Origin: Macquaria australasica
Lineage: Eukaryota; Chordata; Actinopteri; Centrarchiformes; Percichthyidae
DNA length: 64,000 nt
Assembly: GCA_005408345.1 (NCBI GenBank)
Contig: SEMN01000539.1
Coordinates: 248,001-312,000, forward strand
Direction: 5' to 3'
Every line of letters begins with the position of its first letter. The stretch's first letter is position 1. Below are positions 48,443-62,811 of this stretch, in pieces. The translations under genes and the position numbers were made by a program. The notes beneath the pieces were generated by a model, which made no database searches, was not told where the DNA came from, and saw only the letters and a program-made list of their open reading frames with translations.

Positions 48443-50918
48443 AGGTCATCAGGTTTCAGTTCTTTTCCAACAAGGAGAGGGGAGGGGAGGGCAGAGTTTT
48501 TATTAGTCCAGCAGCTTCATGTTGAGTTGTCGCTCAAAAACTGTGCTGCAGTAGTGCAGGAGATTAGAAGATAAGACTGAGCTTAACAAGTGGAGCCCAC
48601 CTGCCATCGAACACACACACACACACACACACACTTATCCCTACCTTCATATCAAGTCAAACCCTACTCTACGCTGCAGTGTGGAGAGGACAGATGGAGC
48701 AGGCTCCTGCAGACATCAACATCACAGACTCCTCTACTTTCTAATTCAGCAGTTTTTCCATTACAGCTTCTGTCATTGCACCTATGCTCTCTCATCCAGA
48801 GTAACACACAGTGTATGTGCAGGTTAAGGTCTTGCTAAAAGGGGGACTCTAGCAATTTAGTATTACACTTCCATAAAGTTCACAAAGTGTTCATTTTTGT
48901 CACATTTCTTCATGTTTGGTCACCTTTTGCACATGGAATAAATAGATTATTTGTGCATGTGAAGAGCCTCCTCGACTTTGCGCAGTCATTTTTTCTATGA
49001 GTTTGAGGACTTCCATAAAGTTGGCTGACTAACCAGAGACAGATTAAGAATGTTTTATCTCTGTTGAAGTTATTTATGTTGCACTTCATTTCATGGTCAA
49101 AACTGAAGCAGCAAAGGCAGAGATATCCTGACTTTTAGCCACTAGTAGGGGCCAACTTTGAAAAACATCGGATCTCACATTTACCCATAATGCAACCAAT
49201 AATGTCTCTTTCCTACAAACTCCACAGCCTCACTTTGTCAAACAGGCTTTCTGTTATAAATTCTGTAATCTAGCCATAGACCATGGTCCACGCCAAGACA
49301 AGAACCTTACAGAAGATAGCAATAAGTCTGAAGGCAAGGTGGGTACTCATTCGTAGCCATGGATGTGTGAATACCCCTATTTGTTGCTGTGTGTGTGTGT
49401 ATGTGATAGCATTGGTTGTTTTTAACCTTAACTTAAAAAAATGTCTTTCTTCCATACTCATCATATTTAATTGTTCATTGTAGTGTTGCATGTTGACCCT
49501 GATGAAGGCCACAAGCCAGTACATGTTAGTCTGACAATAAAGGTAATATTATTACAAGTTTTGAACCTTTTTTTTTTTCTTCCAAAACTCTAACTTTAAT
49601 TGTTTCCCTTTTAGACATGAGTATTTAATGTTACTGAGAAAAACTAAAGATTTGAGTACTCAGGGGCTTTAAATTTATTCCACCATTTTATAAGAATCAT
49701 GAAAGAATACACTCTTTATAAAACATGCTGCCTGAAGAAACAAAATGAAAACAAAAGTTGTTTTAGCTGTCTGTTACCCTTCTCTGTGTGTTTCTGCTCT
49801 GCAGCATATTAGGAGGCGTTAATATAACTTCCTGACTCATCATTACCTCGTCACACGGCAATACTTTGGCCTGGCATCACAGCACCGACCTGTTGGAAGA
49901 CCTGCTGATGCATATTAATTCAATGTCTGTCACCTGTTTGTTATGCAAATTGTTCATTCTAATGCCACCATTCTTATGCCCATCATAGCCAAATGTTAAT
50001 CACAAAATGTGCCATTGTGCTCCGAGGCTTCATTTGAATCCATTAACCTAACGGCAACACCTTTAGTTGCCCTTACATCCTTCAACTTCTTGTCTGTGTG
50101 TCAGTGCAGCAAGTTGGTGCATTGATGATAATAGAGCTGGACTGGGTTTAATTACTATTTAACCACACTGTGTCCCAGCAGGTTAGGAGCTCAGCATAGT
50201 GAAGACTACCTGAGCACAGAGACCCATCTCTCTCCAGCAGCGAGGGGGAAGGAGAATAAATTGGGATGCTTGGCACAGGCCTAGAGGCTCAGTCTCATAT
50301 TTCGATCGTTCGTCTGCTGTAGAGGATCACGCTTCTCTAGCACACTGTGGAAGTCTGCAAAGTGAGGAAGGCTGCACAACTTTAAGACTCCAACACTGAG
50401 ACATCTGTATGCTGATTACGGCTCGCCAGCATAATATGAATTAGGGGGTGAAATGAATGTGTTTGTTTGTCCATATGTTCCTAGAATAATAAACAAAAGC
50501 TCTGAGGCTTGGTGTGTTTATGTACTTGTGTGCCATCTTAAAAAAATAGTGCAGTGCAGTCTCACATTCCTAAATTATTACATTGTTGTATACCTCGCAA
50601 CGACAAAATAAACGTCCTTCACTGTAACTTAAGCTACAGTATTTTGATGATAGAGCAGCTTGTGTGATGCAACTTCTAAGGTGCAGAAAACTGCATTACA
50701 AAGGTACTGTGTGACTATTTCCTGTGTGTGTACTGTATGTATGTTTGATCTACTGACCGCAATCATCTGAGCCACGTAGCTCTCAGGGCCGGTGTACTCG
50801 GTCGGATCCTTCACCCTCACCAGAACCAGGAAGTAAAGGTAGTGCCACATGTTGTGTTCAGATTTGATATGCTCCTCGAAGGACACCGTCTTGTTGTCAA
50901 ATTTGTCCCTTTCCAACC
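41963..50918 (-). CDS. itpr2: ITPR2 C-terminal linker and tail exons
   Basis: Exons 50758-50918 (ERDKFDNKTVSFEEHI, SEHNMWHYLYF, EYTGPESYVAQM; its two histidines pair with the preceding CxxC as a zinc knuckle), 43924-44085 (EWFPRMRAMSLV, coiled-coil tail LQEKLDSTVTLVTQLSGQL) and 41963-42043 (26 residues, MTEQRKNKQRLGFLG to PAH, TGA at 41965-41963). The tail is shorter than the human one. A 6.7 kb intron separates the first two exons. Confidence 0.93.
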
Positions 50919-53900
50919 CTGCAAGACATTAGCTCTATTTAATACGAGTTCTTCCAAACATAGTGTTCTGTCACCGTCACTATCATTTGCATACAGTGTT
51001 GGGTGAACCACATAGCTGTACGCACCACAGATGAAACAGGTGGTTTTCAGGATCTCCTCCTTCCTTTGTTTCTCACTTCTCAAGTCAGCGAAGGTGTCGA
51101 TGATAACACCAAAGATTAGGTTAAGAACGATGATGATGACGACGAAGAAGAACAGAAGGTCGTAAACCACTCGGGCCGCAAACAGAGGCTCCTGCAGTTA
51201 CAGGTAAAATATGGAGAAAATGCATCATTTAACTTTCACCATCACTACAATTATTTTATTTCATTTTAAACAGAAGCTGATGCAGCACAAATGAATTTAT
51301 GTATAGTCCAAGTCATTACAAACAGACATTAAGTATATAAAAAAAAAAAATCTGTAATAAGTGAACACACTAATTCATTTGTGAATTTTGAGGTTGTCTT
51401 ACCGCTTTGGAGGGTCTCCTGAGGATGTCTCCCACACCTCCTCCATTACGCAGTCCCTGGTTCAACACTGTGATTATACACATGAGCAGAGTGTCGCACA
51501 CCCGCTCTATCCCATCGTCTTCATCTGTAACCAGACACACAGGACAACATGTGAGGGGCAAGGATAGGCAGAACAGGACAGAGAGTGACAAAGAAGTTAT
51601 TAAGATATAAAAAATATATATTATTAAGAGAAAATACATAGAAACAGCAGATAACAAGGGTACATGTGCAGTATTGGCTTCTAAATCAGTAAAGCCAGTA
51701 AGAAATCAACATCCAATGAGCCAAAAACACTTGTTTTGTTTCTCCTTTTCGTCACTTTGTTCTCCTCATTTCATGACTAAAGGATCGACTGAATTTATAT
51801 AACTCTCACAACCACAACATCAGACTGAACTGAATTAAATGAGATTGAACTAGTGTGAGTGTGAAAGATTTCATGAACACTCGAGTTCAACCTCTTTATT
51901 ATTCAAACACAGTCTGACCTCATTCAAAAAATTATCGCTCAGCTGACTTTAATAACTGATAATAAAACACCTTTGTATGGGAACAGCTGATAATGGTGTG
52001 ACTAAAGATCAAATGGATACTTTCAACTCCCTCGCATACTCAAATGTGAAAATACAGAAAATGTACAATATTATTTATATCACATATGAAATGTACATAT
52101 ACTGCAAATAGGAAATGGCATGTGCAGCGTGACTGCTGAGGAGAAAGTGGAGGTGAAGGATGTGGATGAGATCACGTGTGTGCCCCTATGATGCAGGTGA
52201 TCCATAGAGACGCAGGAGAGTGTGAGTCACTCCCTCTGCCTCATCAAGTTTCTTTGTGTGCACGCCTCTCTGTGTGTGTGCATGTCTGTGTGTGTGTGTG
52301 TGTATGTGAGAGAGAGTAACCTTTCAGCAACTGACAGAAAGGTAACAAACACACCCACATGCCGGTCAAACCACAAAATCTTAAACTTGTCCACTCAGCA
52401 GTGACTTTTATGATGGGTAGGTGTACAGTTAAACAAAACAAAAACAAAAAAAATAAAATAAAATGTTTCATTTCATCATAAAACTTACCAGGAACAAGTT
52501 TAGGTGTTGAAACAGGGCAGCTATCTTTCGTACATGAGTCAGCAACTTCTTTGTTACTCAATAAATCCCTTTTTCCTTTTCAAAGAAAAAAAAAAGAAGA
52601 GAAAAACGGAACATTATGTGAAGTTGATTAATGATAACAGCACTGAGAATTTACAAATGAAAGAAGATGATTAAATTGTGTTCTGGCATTAAAACTCCTT
52701 CCCGCTAATTCTCATCAGCACCAGGAAAATCAGCAAGGAAGATATAGTCAGACATTATGTATACTGAGGCAGCAGCTGCTGGGTGGGCGGTGAAGCGTTG
52801 CTGAAAAAAGCTGAACAAATCATTTGCACATCGGCAAAGCCCTGAGCAGCAGAGGAGCTGTACTTGAGTGTGATCAGCTCAGGCAGACAGGCAGAAGGAG
52901 AACTGTACACCTGGGCCAGAGTGTCACCCAAAGGGCCTTCTTACCTGACAGGCAGAAGAAGAAGAAGAAGAAGAAGAAGAAGAGTGGAGGGGACAGGGGG
53001 GCTGAGGCGGGGCACAGGGGTCACAGCCCCGAGGCAGCAACAGTGTGGACTGGGTGCTCCTCAGCTTTGATGGAGCTCTGGTTGTGCCTCGGCTCACCCC
53101 ACAGCTAACAGATAGACAGACGTGAGCCCAGCTGGTTACATAACCCACCACTGCTCTGCTGTGTCTGCTGTGCTCTATTCAGCAAAACACAGGATGGCGC
53201 GGCCACCAGGTTATGCAACAGGTGCACATGTGCTGGCAGGTTGTCTTCCTGACCATCCGAGCACTGTGCCGGAGCTCATTAACACTCCCACACTCTACAC
53301 AGTACATTCAAAACATGTGTCTGGGTATGTGTATACAGTAAACTGTACATACTCTATAATTGTTTTTACGTGGAGATTGTATATATGCAAACATTGATTT
53401 TACAGTTTTTATTGATATCCAAAAAGGTAAAAAAAATTCAGACAAAACACATAAAATGCAATACTGTCATGTTGAAACCAAGTTATGCAATGGATTCATT
53501 CTGAGCCAAAAAATCCTTTTTATTATTGTCCTGACAGTTCAGAAGTTAAAGTGTCTGATATGCTGTATGTAGAGCCACAAACTGCCAAGTCTGCCAGTTA
53601 TCTTTTATTTTGTTTGAGGTTTGAAACTCATTAACTTTTAGGATGTACAATCTCTGAGTTATTGATACGTTTAGAGCAGAAAAAGAACACACAAACAGCA
53701 CAGACGTTTACAAGTGCACTGTAAAAGAGTGCAAGTTTAGGACATGTTTTAGGTTAACTAAGGTTAAATTCAGGAGCAGAGCAGCCACAGCACAACAGAA
53801 AATATGGTATAAAGTCCCAAGCAGTGCCATAATTCTGTCTGGAGAACATGAAAAACATTTTGTTCAAAGTATTTTAGGAATATTTAATACAGTATAAACA

Positions 53901-56900
53901 GGAAACAAGGGGGGAAAGATGGGGGATGACATGCAACAAAGGTTCCTACCCGGACTGAAACCAGGGACATTGCAATTACATTGGCAGCGTCTTAGAGCGA
54001 CACCAGGACACCTCGTGAATAATAGACTTTTATTTTGCCAAGATAGGAGTCAAGCTACACCTCAGGTAAAATCTGCTTTACACTGTAGAAACTGTTCATG
54101 ATAATGACTAAGAGTGTTTTCACAGTTCAAGAAGTTCTGACCTGGTGCAGGAAGGCGGTCCACCTCCATGCGGAAGTCATCCTTGAGGAAGAGGAAGCCG
54201 ATGATAGAGAAGAAGTAGACAAGGAAGATGGCCAGAACAGCAGTCAGAATAATAGAGCGGCCATTCCTCGTCACACTCTTGATCACGTTGAGCAGCGTCT
54301 CCTCTCGGATCACCAGGTCGAACAACTGTGGAGGGAGATCAGCTTCAGTGAGTCATAAGCAGATTGATTTATTCAGAACAAATGTATAAATGCAACAACT
54401 TGCACAGTGAGAATGTTTGTCTCTGAAGTGCGGCGGCGATCAATCAGTCACAATGTAATGGATTGAAACGTGTAAGAGATTTCTTACCAAAAAACTGTAG
54501 AAGAACTCGTGCACAAAGAGGCCCAGGACGCAAATGATGGCATAGCCCAAATGGTAGATAAAGAGCATGTCCATAACAACTGCCTTGTAGCCTCGAGTGA
54601 ACGTCCCCTGGTTGCCCACAAAACTTACGAGAAAGACTAACTTGTTGAACAGCTGAAAGAGAATTAGAAAAAGGCTCAGGGATAAGAAAAAAAAGAAGTC
54701 AACAGCTTCGATGTCTGAAGAGGCAAGACTGATGATGTCCTCAAACAACACTGGGTCAAATCTTCCAATACTTACATTGACAGTACCCAGCAACAACAGA
54801 GCAGGACCGAGGCCCATAGTGTAGATGGCACGTAGAATGAGGGAGACCAGGAAGAACAGGATGCCCCACGGCTTGGGTAAGACAGGAAGTAATGTGGTGA
54901 ACACCCCCAACGCCACCCACAGGAAGATATTCCAGAACGGGGACAAGGTGCCTGGACAGCAGAATAAAGCATCAATCAAGGTACCACACATCAATGCTCT
55001 GAAACACTGTGTCATTTCTCTAATGAATTATTCACTGAGCTAAGAGCCTAACTTAGCACAACACAGTCAGAGGCAACACTTTAAAATGTCAAACAGCAGT
55101 CCGCAGGGACCGTCAACTTCATCACTCATAACAGCCGTCTCTTCTTCAGCTCGTGCTGTTAACCAGTGAAGTGAAGCTCATGATTCTTTAGAAAAGTGCA
55201 GTTTTCTGATGATTTTACTGATAAAAGCTGCTTTCAGGAAAATACTTACACTTATCAGTAAGGCCACATATATGTTCACGTTTCACTGAGGCTCAAACCA
55301 TTTGATCACACCATGACACAACAACTAAACTCATTTTGCTCACATATATAAGGTCTTTAAAACACCCTGATATGTGAGTGATATGGCTGACAATGTGATT
55401 CGTTTACAACACCTGAATGCAACATTGCAGATAAATGCCATGTAAAAAGATGAAGTGGGAGAGTAGGGAAAAGTTATATATGTTGATTAAAGGCTCTGCA
55501 CTCCCACATAGGTGTTTCCAGATAACCTGACTGATTTGACCTCAGGGTGAAGTTGGGCGGAGGTATACAGGGAATGACACAAGGTCGCCAATCTCAACAT
55601 ATCAATAAAGATGATTAAAGTCTAAGCTGTCCCGCCTCAACAGGTGCAACTAGAGATTTTATTATTTACACCTGAGCTTTTCTTACTGTGACATGTCAAA
55701 GTGTGCTCTGTGAAAAAGGCCTACTGTATTGGCCTGCGTGTTGTGATGTAAGAGACTTGAAGGCTTTGGAAACACATGAATACAAAATGCATGTTTGGGG
55801 CAGGGTCATTTCATAGTTTAGTCAATACATTCTAAATTATTTAATACAGAGGCTGGCAATTAATTTTGACCACTGACCACTTTTATCATTTGTTTGAATT
55901 CTTTAATTTGCTTGGAAATAGAGAAGCCAGTGTGTCGTCTTTGGGACGTAAGAAAATAACAAAATTTCCTCATCATTTCTCTTTGTGAAATCTGTCAAAT
56001 TTCTTTTGGTTGAATAACAGTGATGACTGTGTTTGCATAAAGAGATAAAGGCACTGTTTAATTAAAATTAATTGTCTTTATTTTTCTGTGAGTTCTCTGT
56101 TAAGTTGATTAGATCTTATTTCAGCACCAGGAGCTGTCCACACCATGACCCATCAAACAGCCACGGCTTGTTATTGGTTTAGATGTAGCTCAATAAGGAA
56201 ACATCTTAGATGTCATTGGGAGGTCAAATAATTTAGGTGGAGGTCCATCTATCACACTGACAAGGAAAAAATACATAGGTTTGAGAAAGCATGAGACAAA
56301 TTCAGGAAACTCTCAACAATGTCTGTCTATCTAACATAACCCAGGCTAGCTTTAGCCTCACCACATGACCAGGACAGGTTTGATCCATGCTCACATCTGT
56401 CAGTCTCAAGACAACATATTACACAGATCATATGTAGCAGTAAAAAAATCAGAAAATCTCACCCTCATCTCCATCATCACCAAAGGGGTAGAATACAGCC
56501 ACAGCAATATTGACCAGACAGGCCAGGTAGAAGGAGATGCTCCCCCAAAGAGAGATGTGGCGTGAGAACCAGAACAGAGCCTTATTTTCTGCACAAACAG
56601 AACAGTAAGCATAAGTACAGGGACACAAACTCAGCACACAAACACACAAAGTCGCTGCAGGCCCTTCAATTTATTCTGGAATAACAATAACCAGACACTC
56701 TGGATGATAATCATGATTTACCATCCTGCAGCCTGCTTCTGCTTCCACCATCATTATTTTTTCCAAGCGCTGGATTCAGAATGCAAAGACTTACTGCGGA
56801 TCTTCTTCTGCCACCTCATCTCATTGTAGAGGTTGTCAAACTGTTGGAAGAAGTCGTTAACCTTGCTGCCCTGGTCGTCTCTCTCGGTGGTGGTGAACAC

Positions 56901-59900
56901 GCGCACCTTGGACTCTTCGGTGAGGTACTCGCAGATGTTAGGGACTGGAAACACTATCTGCTCCATGGTGCGGTCATGACGCACAATCTGACAAACAGAA
57001 ATCCAATAAATCCTCTTTGCAGGTTTATAGTTATACATTGTTTATGCAGAGATAGGAAAAATGTGATTTGCTTGTTAAATTAAGCTTTAGAGATTCAGAG
57101 GATAAATGGATGACGTGATGCTGAGGTTTACCTCTATCTGAGCTGTGTGATTGGCATAGTAATGAAGGGAGTCATCCTCCTCATTCTCGGGGTCCACCCC
57201 TGACCCCAACCCTAACCCCGACCCTGGCCTCAGGCTCTGCTGCAGGATCTTGTTGTGTCGGGCCAGCTAGGATCCAAAAACAAAATTACTCAATCATCTA
57301 ATTTTAACATACATGGCACTCGTGGAAAATCCAAGAGTGATTAAAAATCACAAAGCCTTTAAATAATAACAATAATGCTAATGCGATTGACCCCAAGGGG
57401 AAATTCTCCCCTCATGATTCCCAAACCTAATCACAACACAACCATCTTGGGACACAAAGCTTTGGATATGGAGACATCAGACAACTTCATGAGAGTAAAA
57501 ACAAGACAATGCAACTTAACATGACAATAAGAAGACAGAAGAGCAAAAACAATGGAGAAATTAACATACTCCCTAACAGGATAAACAACAGGATACATTT
57601 ACAGATATCTGGTAGATGATGGAATACATTACACATGAAGACAAGACTTTACAAGACAATTTTGTGACTTCTATGTATATAGTTTTATTATTAGGTAATA
57701 TATTGCACCTGCAATAACTGATTTTTTGGCCACTTGAGAGCAGCAGAAACAGTTGCTTATTTACACATCCTGCAGTTACGGCACAACATTATCATTCATT
57801 TGGAGTCGTGTTTCTGGTCACCTGGTGAATGTAAGTCCAATATTCACTCTCTTTTAGCTCTGTTTTTGGTCTCTACCAACTCATGAGGGAAATATCAGGG
57901 TCTTCAGCTGCTAAATGTTCCACTATGTTCACCAGCTAATCGCTAACTGTGTTTGTTTGCTGTTTGGTGCTGAGCAGGTAGTGTACAGTGGGTTTTTAGA
58001 GCTTTTTCAAAAACAGCTGCGATGAGCTGAAACTCACTATAAAGCCCTGTAAAGCCGAGGGAAGCTGCAGATTCAGGTGATAACTCTCTGTAGGTTCACC
58101 ACTACAAGCGACCCCTTTTACATTGTCACACTGTTTTCACACCGTCATTCTATAGATTTTTATTATAAAAATATAAATTATAGCTGCTGTAAGAAATATC
58201 GCCATAATCTCCTACTTAAGTTAAAAATTCAGAAGCCTTTTTTTTACTTTCCTTTTTTCTGCTTCTCTGTGTAATTGAAGCCTTAAATATGTGCCACAGT
58301 GCTGTAGGAGGGAATTATAAAGAGCAACAGTAACAAGAGAGATGGCCATCGTGTAACAGTGGAATGCAATGGACACTGAAGTTGGATGATTTTTGTTTTT
58401 CTTCTTCTCCTTCTTTTTCAATTTACTTATTTTTTGCAAATATATAATTGCCAAAACAGGGTGACAAATATAGAGTTCTTGTAATTCTCTTTCTGTAAAT
58501 CCCATGGTTGCCTGTAAAAAATATGTACAGTAGTTTACTGTCCGCACTTTTATGATCGACTGTTCGATCATTCACTCTTGTTTATTTACTTATTCAGTAT
58601 TTATTTCTTATCTCACACACCAATTACAATGAATGGCAACTTGTCCTGAAGAGCAATTACCAGATAATATCTTCAAAAAGATACTTGATAAGCTCATGTT
58701 TAAGTTTGTGTCATCATGTGTGTTTGTGTTTTCCACTCTACTGAGGTAAAAAAATAAAAATAAAAAAAAGCCTTTCCTTGTCATAATGAAAGTAGTCTGT
58801 TGGTTGGACAAAAATACCCTGTTTGACACTTGGCTCTAAAGAGGCAGAAGTGAAAACCCGCTAGACTCTGTCTGCACTCTCCAACTGACATGAACTGTAG
58901 AGAAAAGCAGAGACACGCACACACAATACAACTACTTCTCAGTGGCACAACACACCCGTCTCATTTCTTTACTGTTGATACACTGGACCAGGCAAACCAC
59001 ATTTGTTTAGTAATACAGTGACTACTGCCTGCTACAGTGAACACCTATGCCTGCAGATCCAGTGCCACATCCTGAAAGCTAATTTTAGAAAACTGGCAGA
59101 GCGATTCGTTCATAGAAGAGCAGTCTTCCATCATTTAGCACAGAGGACACACTCAAATAGGAGCATGCATGTGGACACATACACACATTAACTAGTGCAG
59201 TGCACGGCGCTGAGGTCGACAGAAGGTCAGACAGACAGAGAGGAAATGCAGTAATGCCGCTGACACAGACAAAAACAAGCTCAGGCATTTTTATTACCTG
59301 GTGGGCCAGGATGTAAATGTTGTGTCCGACGTCTCTGGGCTTGATCTGGTCTCCAACACTGTCCTCATCCTCCTCACTCTCCAGACCCTGGGTATAGGCT
59401 TCCTTCATTACATCCACCTGATGCACAAAAGTTATAAAAAGTTACTGCTGTTACACTTGAAAACAGATTTTACATGGCATATGACCTAGCTCTGTGTGTG
59501 TGTGCGTGTGTGTGTGTGTATATACATGCTGACACACACTTACCAGTTCGGTGGGTCTCATCTTGTAGAGAATCTTCTCTGCGTTCTCGCTGTCATGGCG
59601 GCTCTCCATGATAGCCAATAGGAGCTTGGAGGCATTGTTCTACAACACAAGGCTTCACCAATTAACTTTTACAATTTTGATTACCTACAAACTGCAGAGC
59701 TGAGTAATTCAGGAATAACTGACTTGACTGATGCAATTTTATAGCAGAATCAAACCATTTGAATGTTGTGATTTTATTAATTAGTTGTAAGATTGAAAAC
59801 CTCAGCAGTCAAACAGCTAGACACAATGTGTATCCAACAAACACAGACCATCACAAGGAAAAAAGGATGTGCAACATTTTCTCTATAGAAAAATGCAGCT

Positions 59901-62754
59901 CCATTTATTCATTAAAACATCACGTTTTTGCCATATTGGGCTTTTAAACATTGGGAAATTGGTAAAACTACTTTATTTACTTACTTACCTTGTTTCCAGT
60001 CTCTAGCACTATAGGTAATTACTACTATAAAGTAACACATAAGTACTGCTATAGTAATGGGAGTCAATGTCTGTGCGTCATAGCGAGCGGCCTCTCAGAG
60101 ACACCTGCTACTCACCTTGAGCTCCAGCACCAGGTCCAGGCGATGCTTCCCCAGGGGGTTGATGGAGTTGACAATCAGTGCTATAATGATGTCAATGCCA
60201 TTTGACTCATGCTTGGCTATACAGGTCTGGAAAAATACGAGAGGTATAATTAAGTTAAGAGTGAAAGCACATTGGACAACAGCAAAATTCATCAGGAGAA
60301 GAGTGGAAGTCATGCAAACACACACAGAGAAAATAATAGCGTAAGATCAATATTAAAGCACAACTCATACTGAAACAACAGTGCTGTGTATATTAAAGAC
60401 TTGTGGAGACAGCAAGATACCAGCCAACATATTGATGTTCTGAGTTTTTAAAAGTCAGTTGCCAAACAATACGTTTTTAAATTCCAATTTCTAAATGACC
60501 CTTTTTATTTCTCTTGGGTTTGATTTTCTAAAAATGTAAGTCATGAATGTGACACTTTTTGACAGTTAAGATTGTGGCAACACAAAAGTACGGACCATAA
60601 AATGTTCACTGCCAATCTCAAGCAAATTTGAAGCCTCTGCAAGCTGATTTGAACCTATGACTTCCAGGAAAGATACTTACGGCATACTTCGCAAAATGGT
60701 TGGCAGTACATTCACTTATAGGCTACAACATTCAAATATAATACCAAAAAGTTATTTTCCTATATATTGCATATCCTTGGAGTCAAGGAAAAGACAAAAT
60801 ACAAGCTATATCATCATTACATGACCAAAATCTCAGGTAATACAGTCTCATCATCCTGTTTAATACTTAATATAACCTACTTAACTATTCACTAAACTAA
60901 ACCTAAACTAACCAATCCTCCCCATACCTGGTTTTCATGGCAGGGTCCCTGGCAGTACTCTGTGATGGTTTCCAGGGTTTGGCGAACCAGGTCCACATTA
61001 CTCTCATTTATATAAAGGCCCAGCAGCCCGAGGCCTCCAGTGGTGCTTCCACAAATACAGTCCAAGAACTGAAGAGTCTCACACACCAGATTGTAATTTG
61101 TCTTGTTGTTCTGGTTGCGCAGAAAGTTCTGTATGTCAGAGCAGGAGAACAACAGTCAGTCAGCAGTCAGTTTAACAGTAGTTGAACTTCCTCTTACTCT
61201 GAATCACAAAAGGGGCCAGTACCTGCAGGTCTGAATTGTGGTTCTCACAGAGCAGCTGTAGGTAACGTAGGATTGGTTTCATGATGGTGATGGCTGGGCT
61301 CATCTGAGTATCTTCTAAAGCCTCTTCAGCCCCGACTATCTCACTGTTCTGGCCAAGGCCTTCAAGGTCGGGATCCAGCTCCTTTCTGAAGGCACAGAAG
61401 GCCTTTGAGGTCACTGATGAGGCCTCCTTCAGCTGCCCTCGCATGTCCTCCCTCATATGAAGCCCTGAGTCTTTCCCTAGAGCACGGCATGCAGGTATAC
61501 AGAGACGTAAAAATAAAAACATGATTCACTGTTTAATTATTGGACAGTACAGTAACATTTGGCAGAAGATGGATCTGTGTGAACGGATTGGAGGAAAACA
61601 AGTTCACCTGAAACATGCAAAAAGTTACCATTTCAGGTAATGATCAACGGCAGCCTGCGCTATGACGTTCTAGACATAATTAAAAAAAAATCCAGAGACC
61701 CCCTCGCTTCTCGACAAGTGGGCAAGTATTGAGTGGGGTTCTGTAGCATGAAAGTACCCGATCTTGATACAATGGCCTTTTGATAGGCTTGTGATGTGGG
61801 CCGTCACATGGCCTCTGACATGTGACTGCAGGAACAGGGAACAACAGTCTGCACAGAGGTCAGCAGAGCAACAAAGATCATTCTGGATTTATCCTCCACT
61901 TTTGTTAAAACTCAAGGCCGAGCTGAACGTTAAGACCACACGTACTGGAAAAGCGTTAAGGTTTTCAAGTTTATATCTGAGCCTATTTTGTGGCTTTTCA
62001 CTCACTCCAGGCCTGTTTCTATGGAAATGCTCAGCTGTGGTCAGGAAATGACAGCAGAGGTGACAAATGGCCACACTCCACTTAAAATGCATCATTACTC
62101 GACTGTACCTTTCTTGGACCTGATGCTACTGACGTCACTGTCATCATCCCTTTTTCTGCAGCTGAGCTCAAACATGTTGACGGACACGGTGGCTCGGATC
62201 TCTTGCTGGGCCAAACGCATGTGGTCATAGAAAACCTTGAAGAACCTCTCGGACTTCTTCTGCTTGTACAGTTGGTTATAGAAGGAGTTCTGGGTGGAAG
62301 GCAGAGTCGTTATCAACATAAATCCAAATCTGAATCTGTGAGTGTGTGTGTGACTTTTAGCTCTTCAATGTGAACGGAAATAAAGGATCTGAGTGTCTGG
62401 GTCGCCCACCTGTATCTGTGTGTTTCCACCTTGGAGAAGGGCAATGCCCAGCAGGATGCTCTCTTCAAACACCCGGTCATTCTTGGTGTTGACGATGAGG
62501 TCAATCACCAGCTCTGATGCCCCAACGTTGTCCAAGAGACACTGGATCTCCACCACACTGCTGCCTGGCTTGTCAGAGTCCAGCATGGGAGAACCTCCTG
62601 CAGAGATTAATTAATATTTAACATAATTGTGCTCTTAAAAGATATAACTATATAACTATATAAATGCACACATTATTGATATGTTTTATTCTTATCTAAC
62701 TATATTCCACGACTGTTTGGACATAAATACTGCATATATATATATATATATATA

Positions 62755-62811
<57 letters not shown>

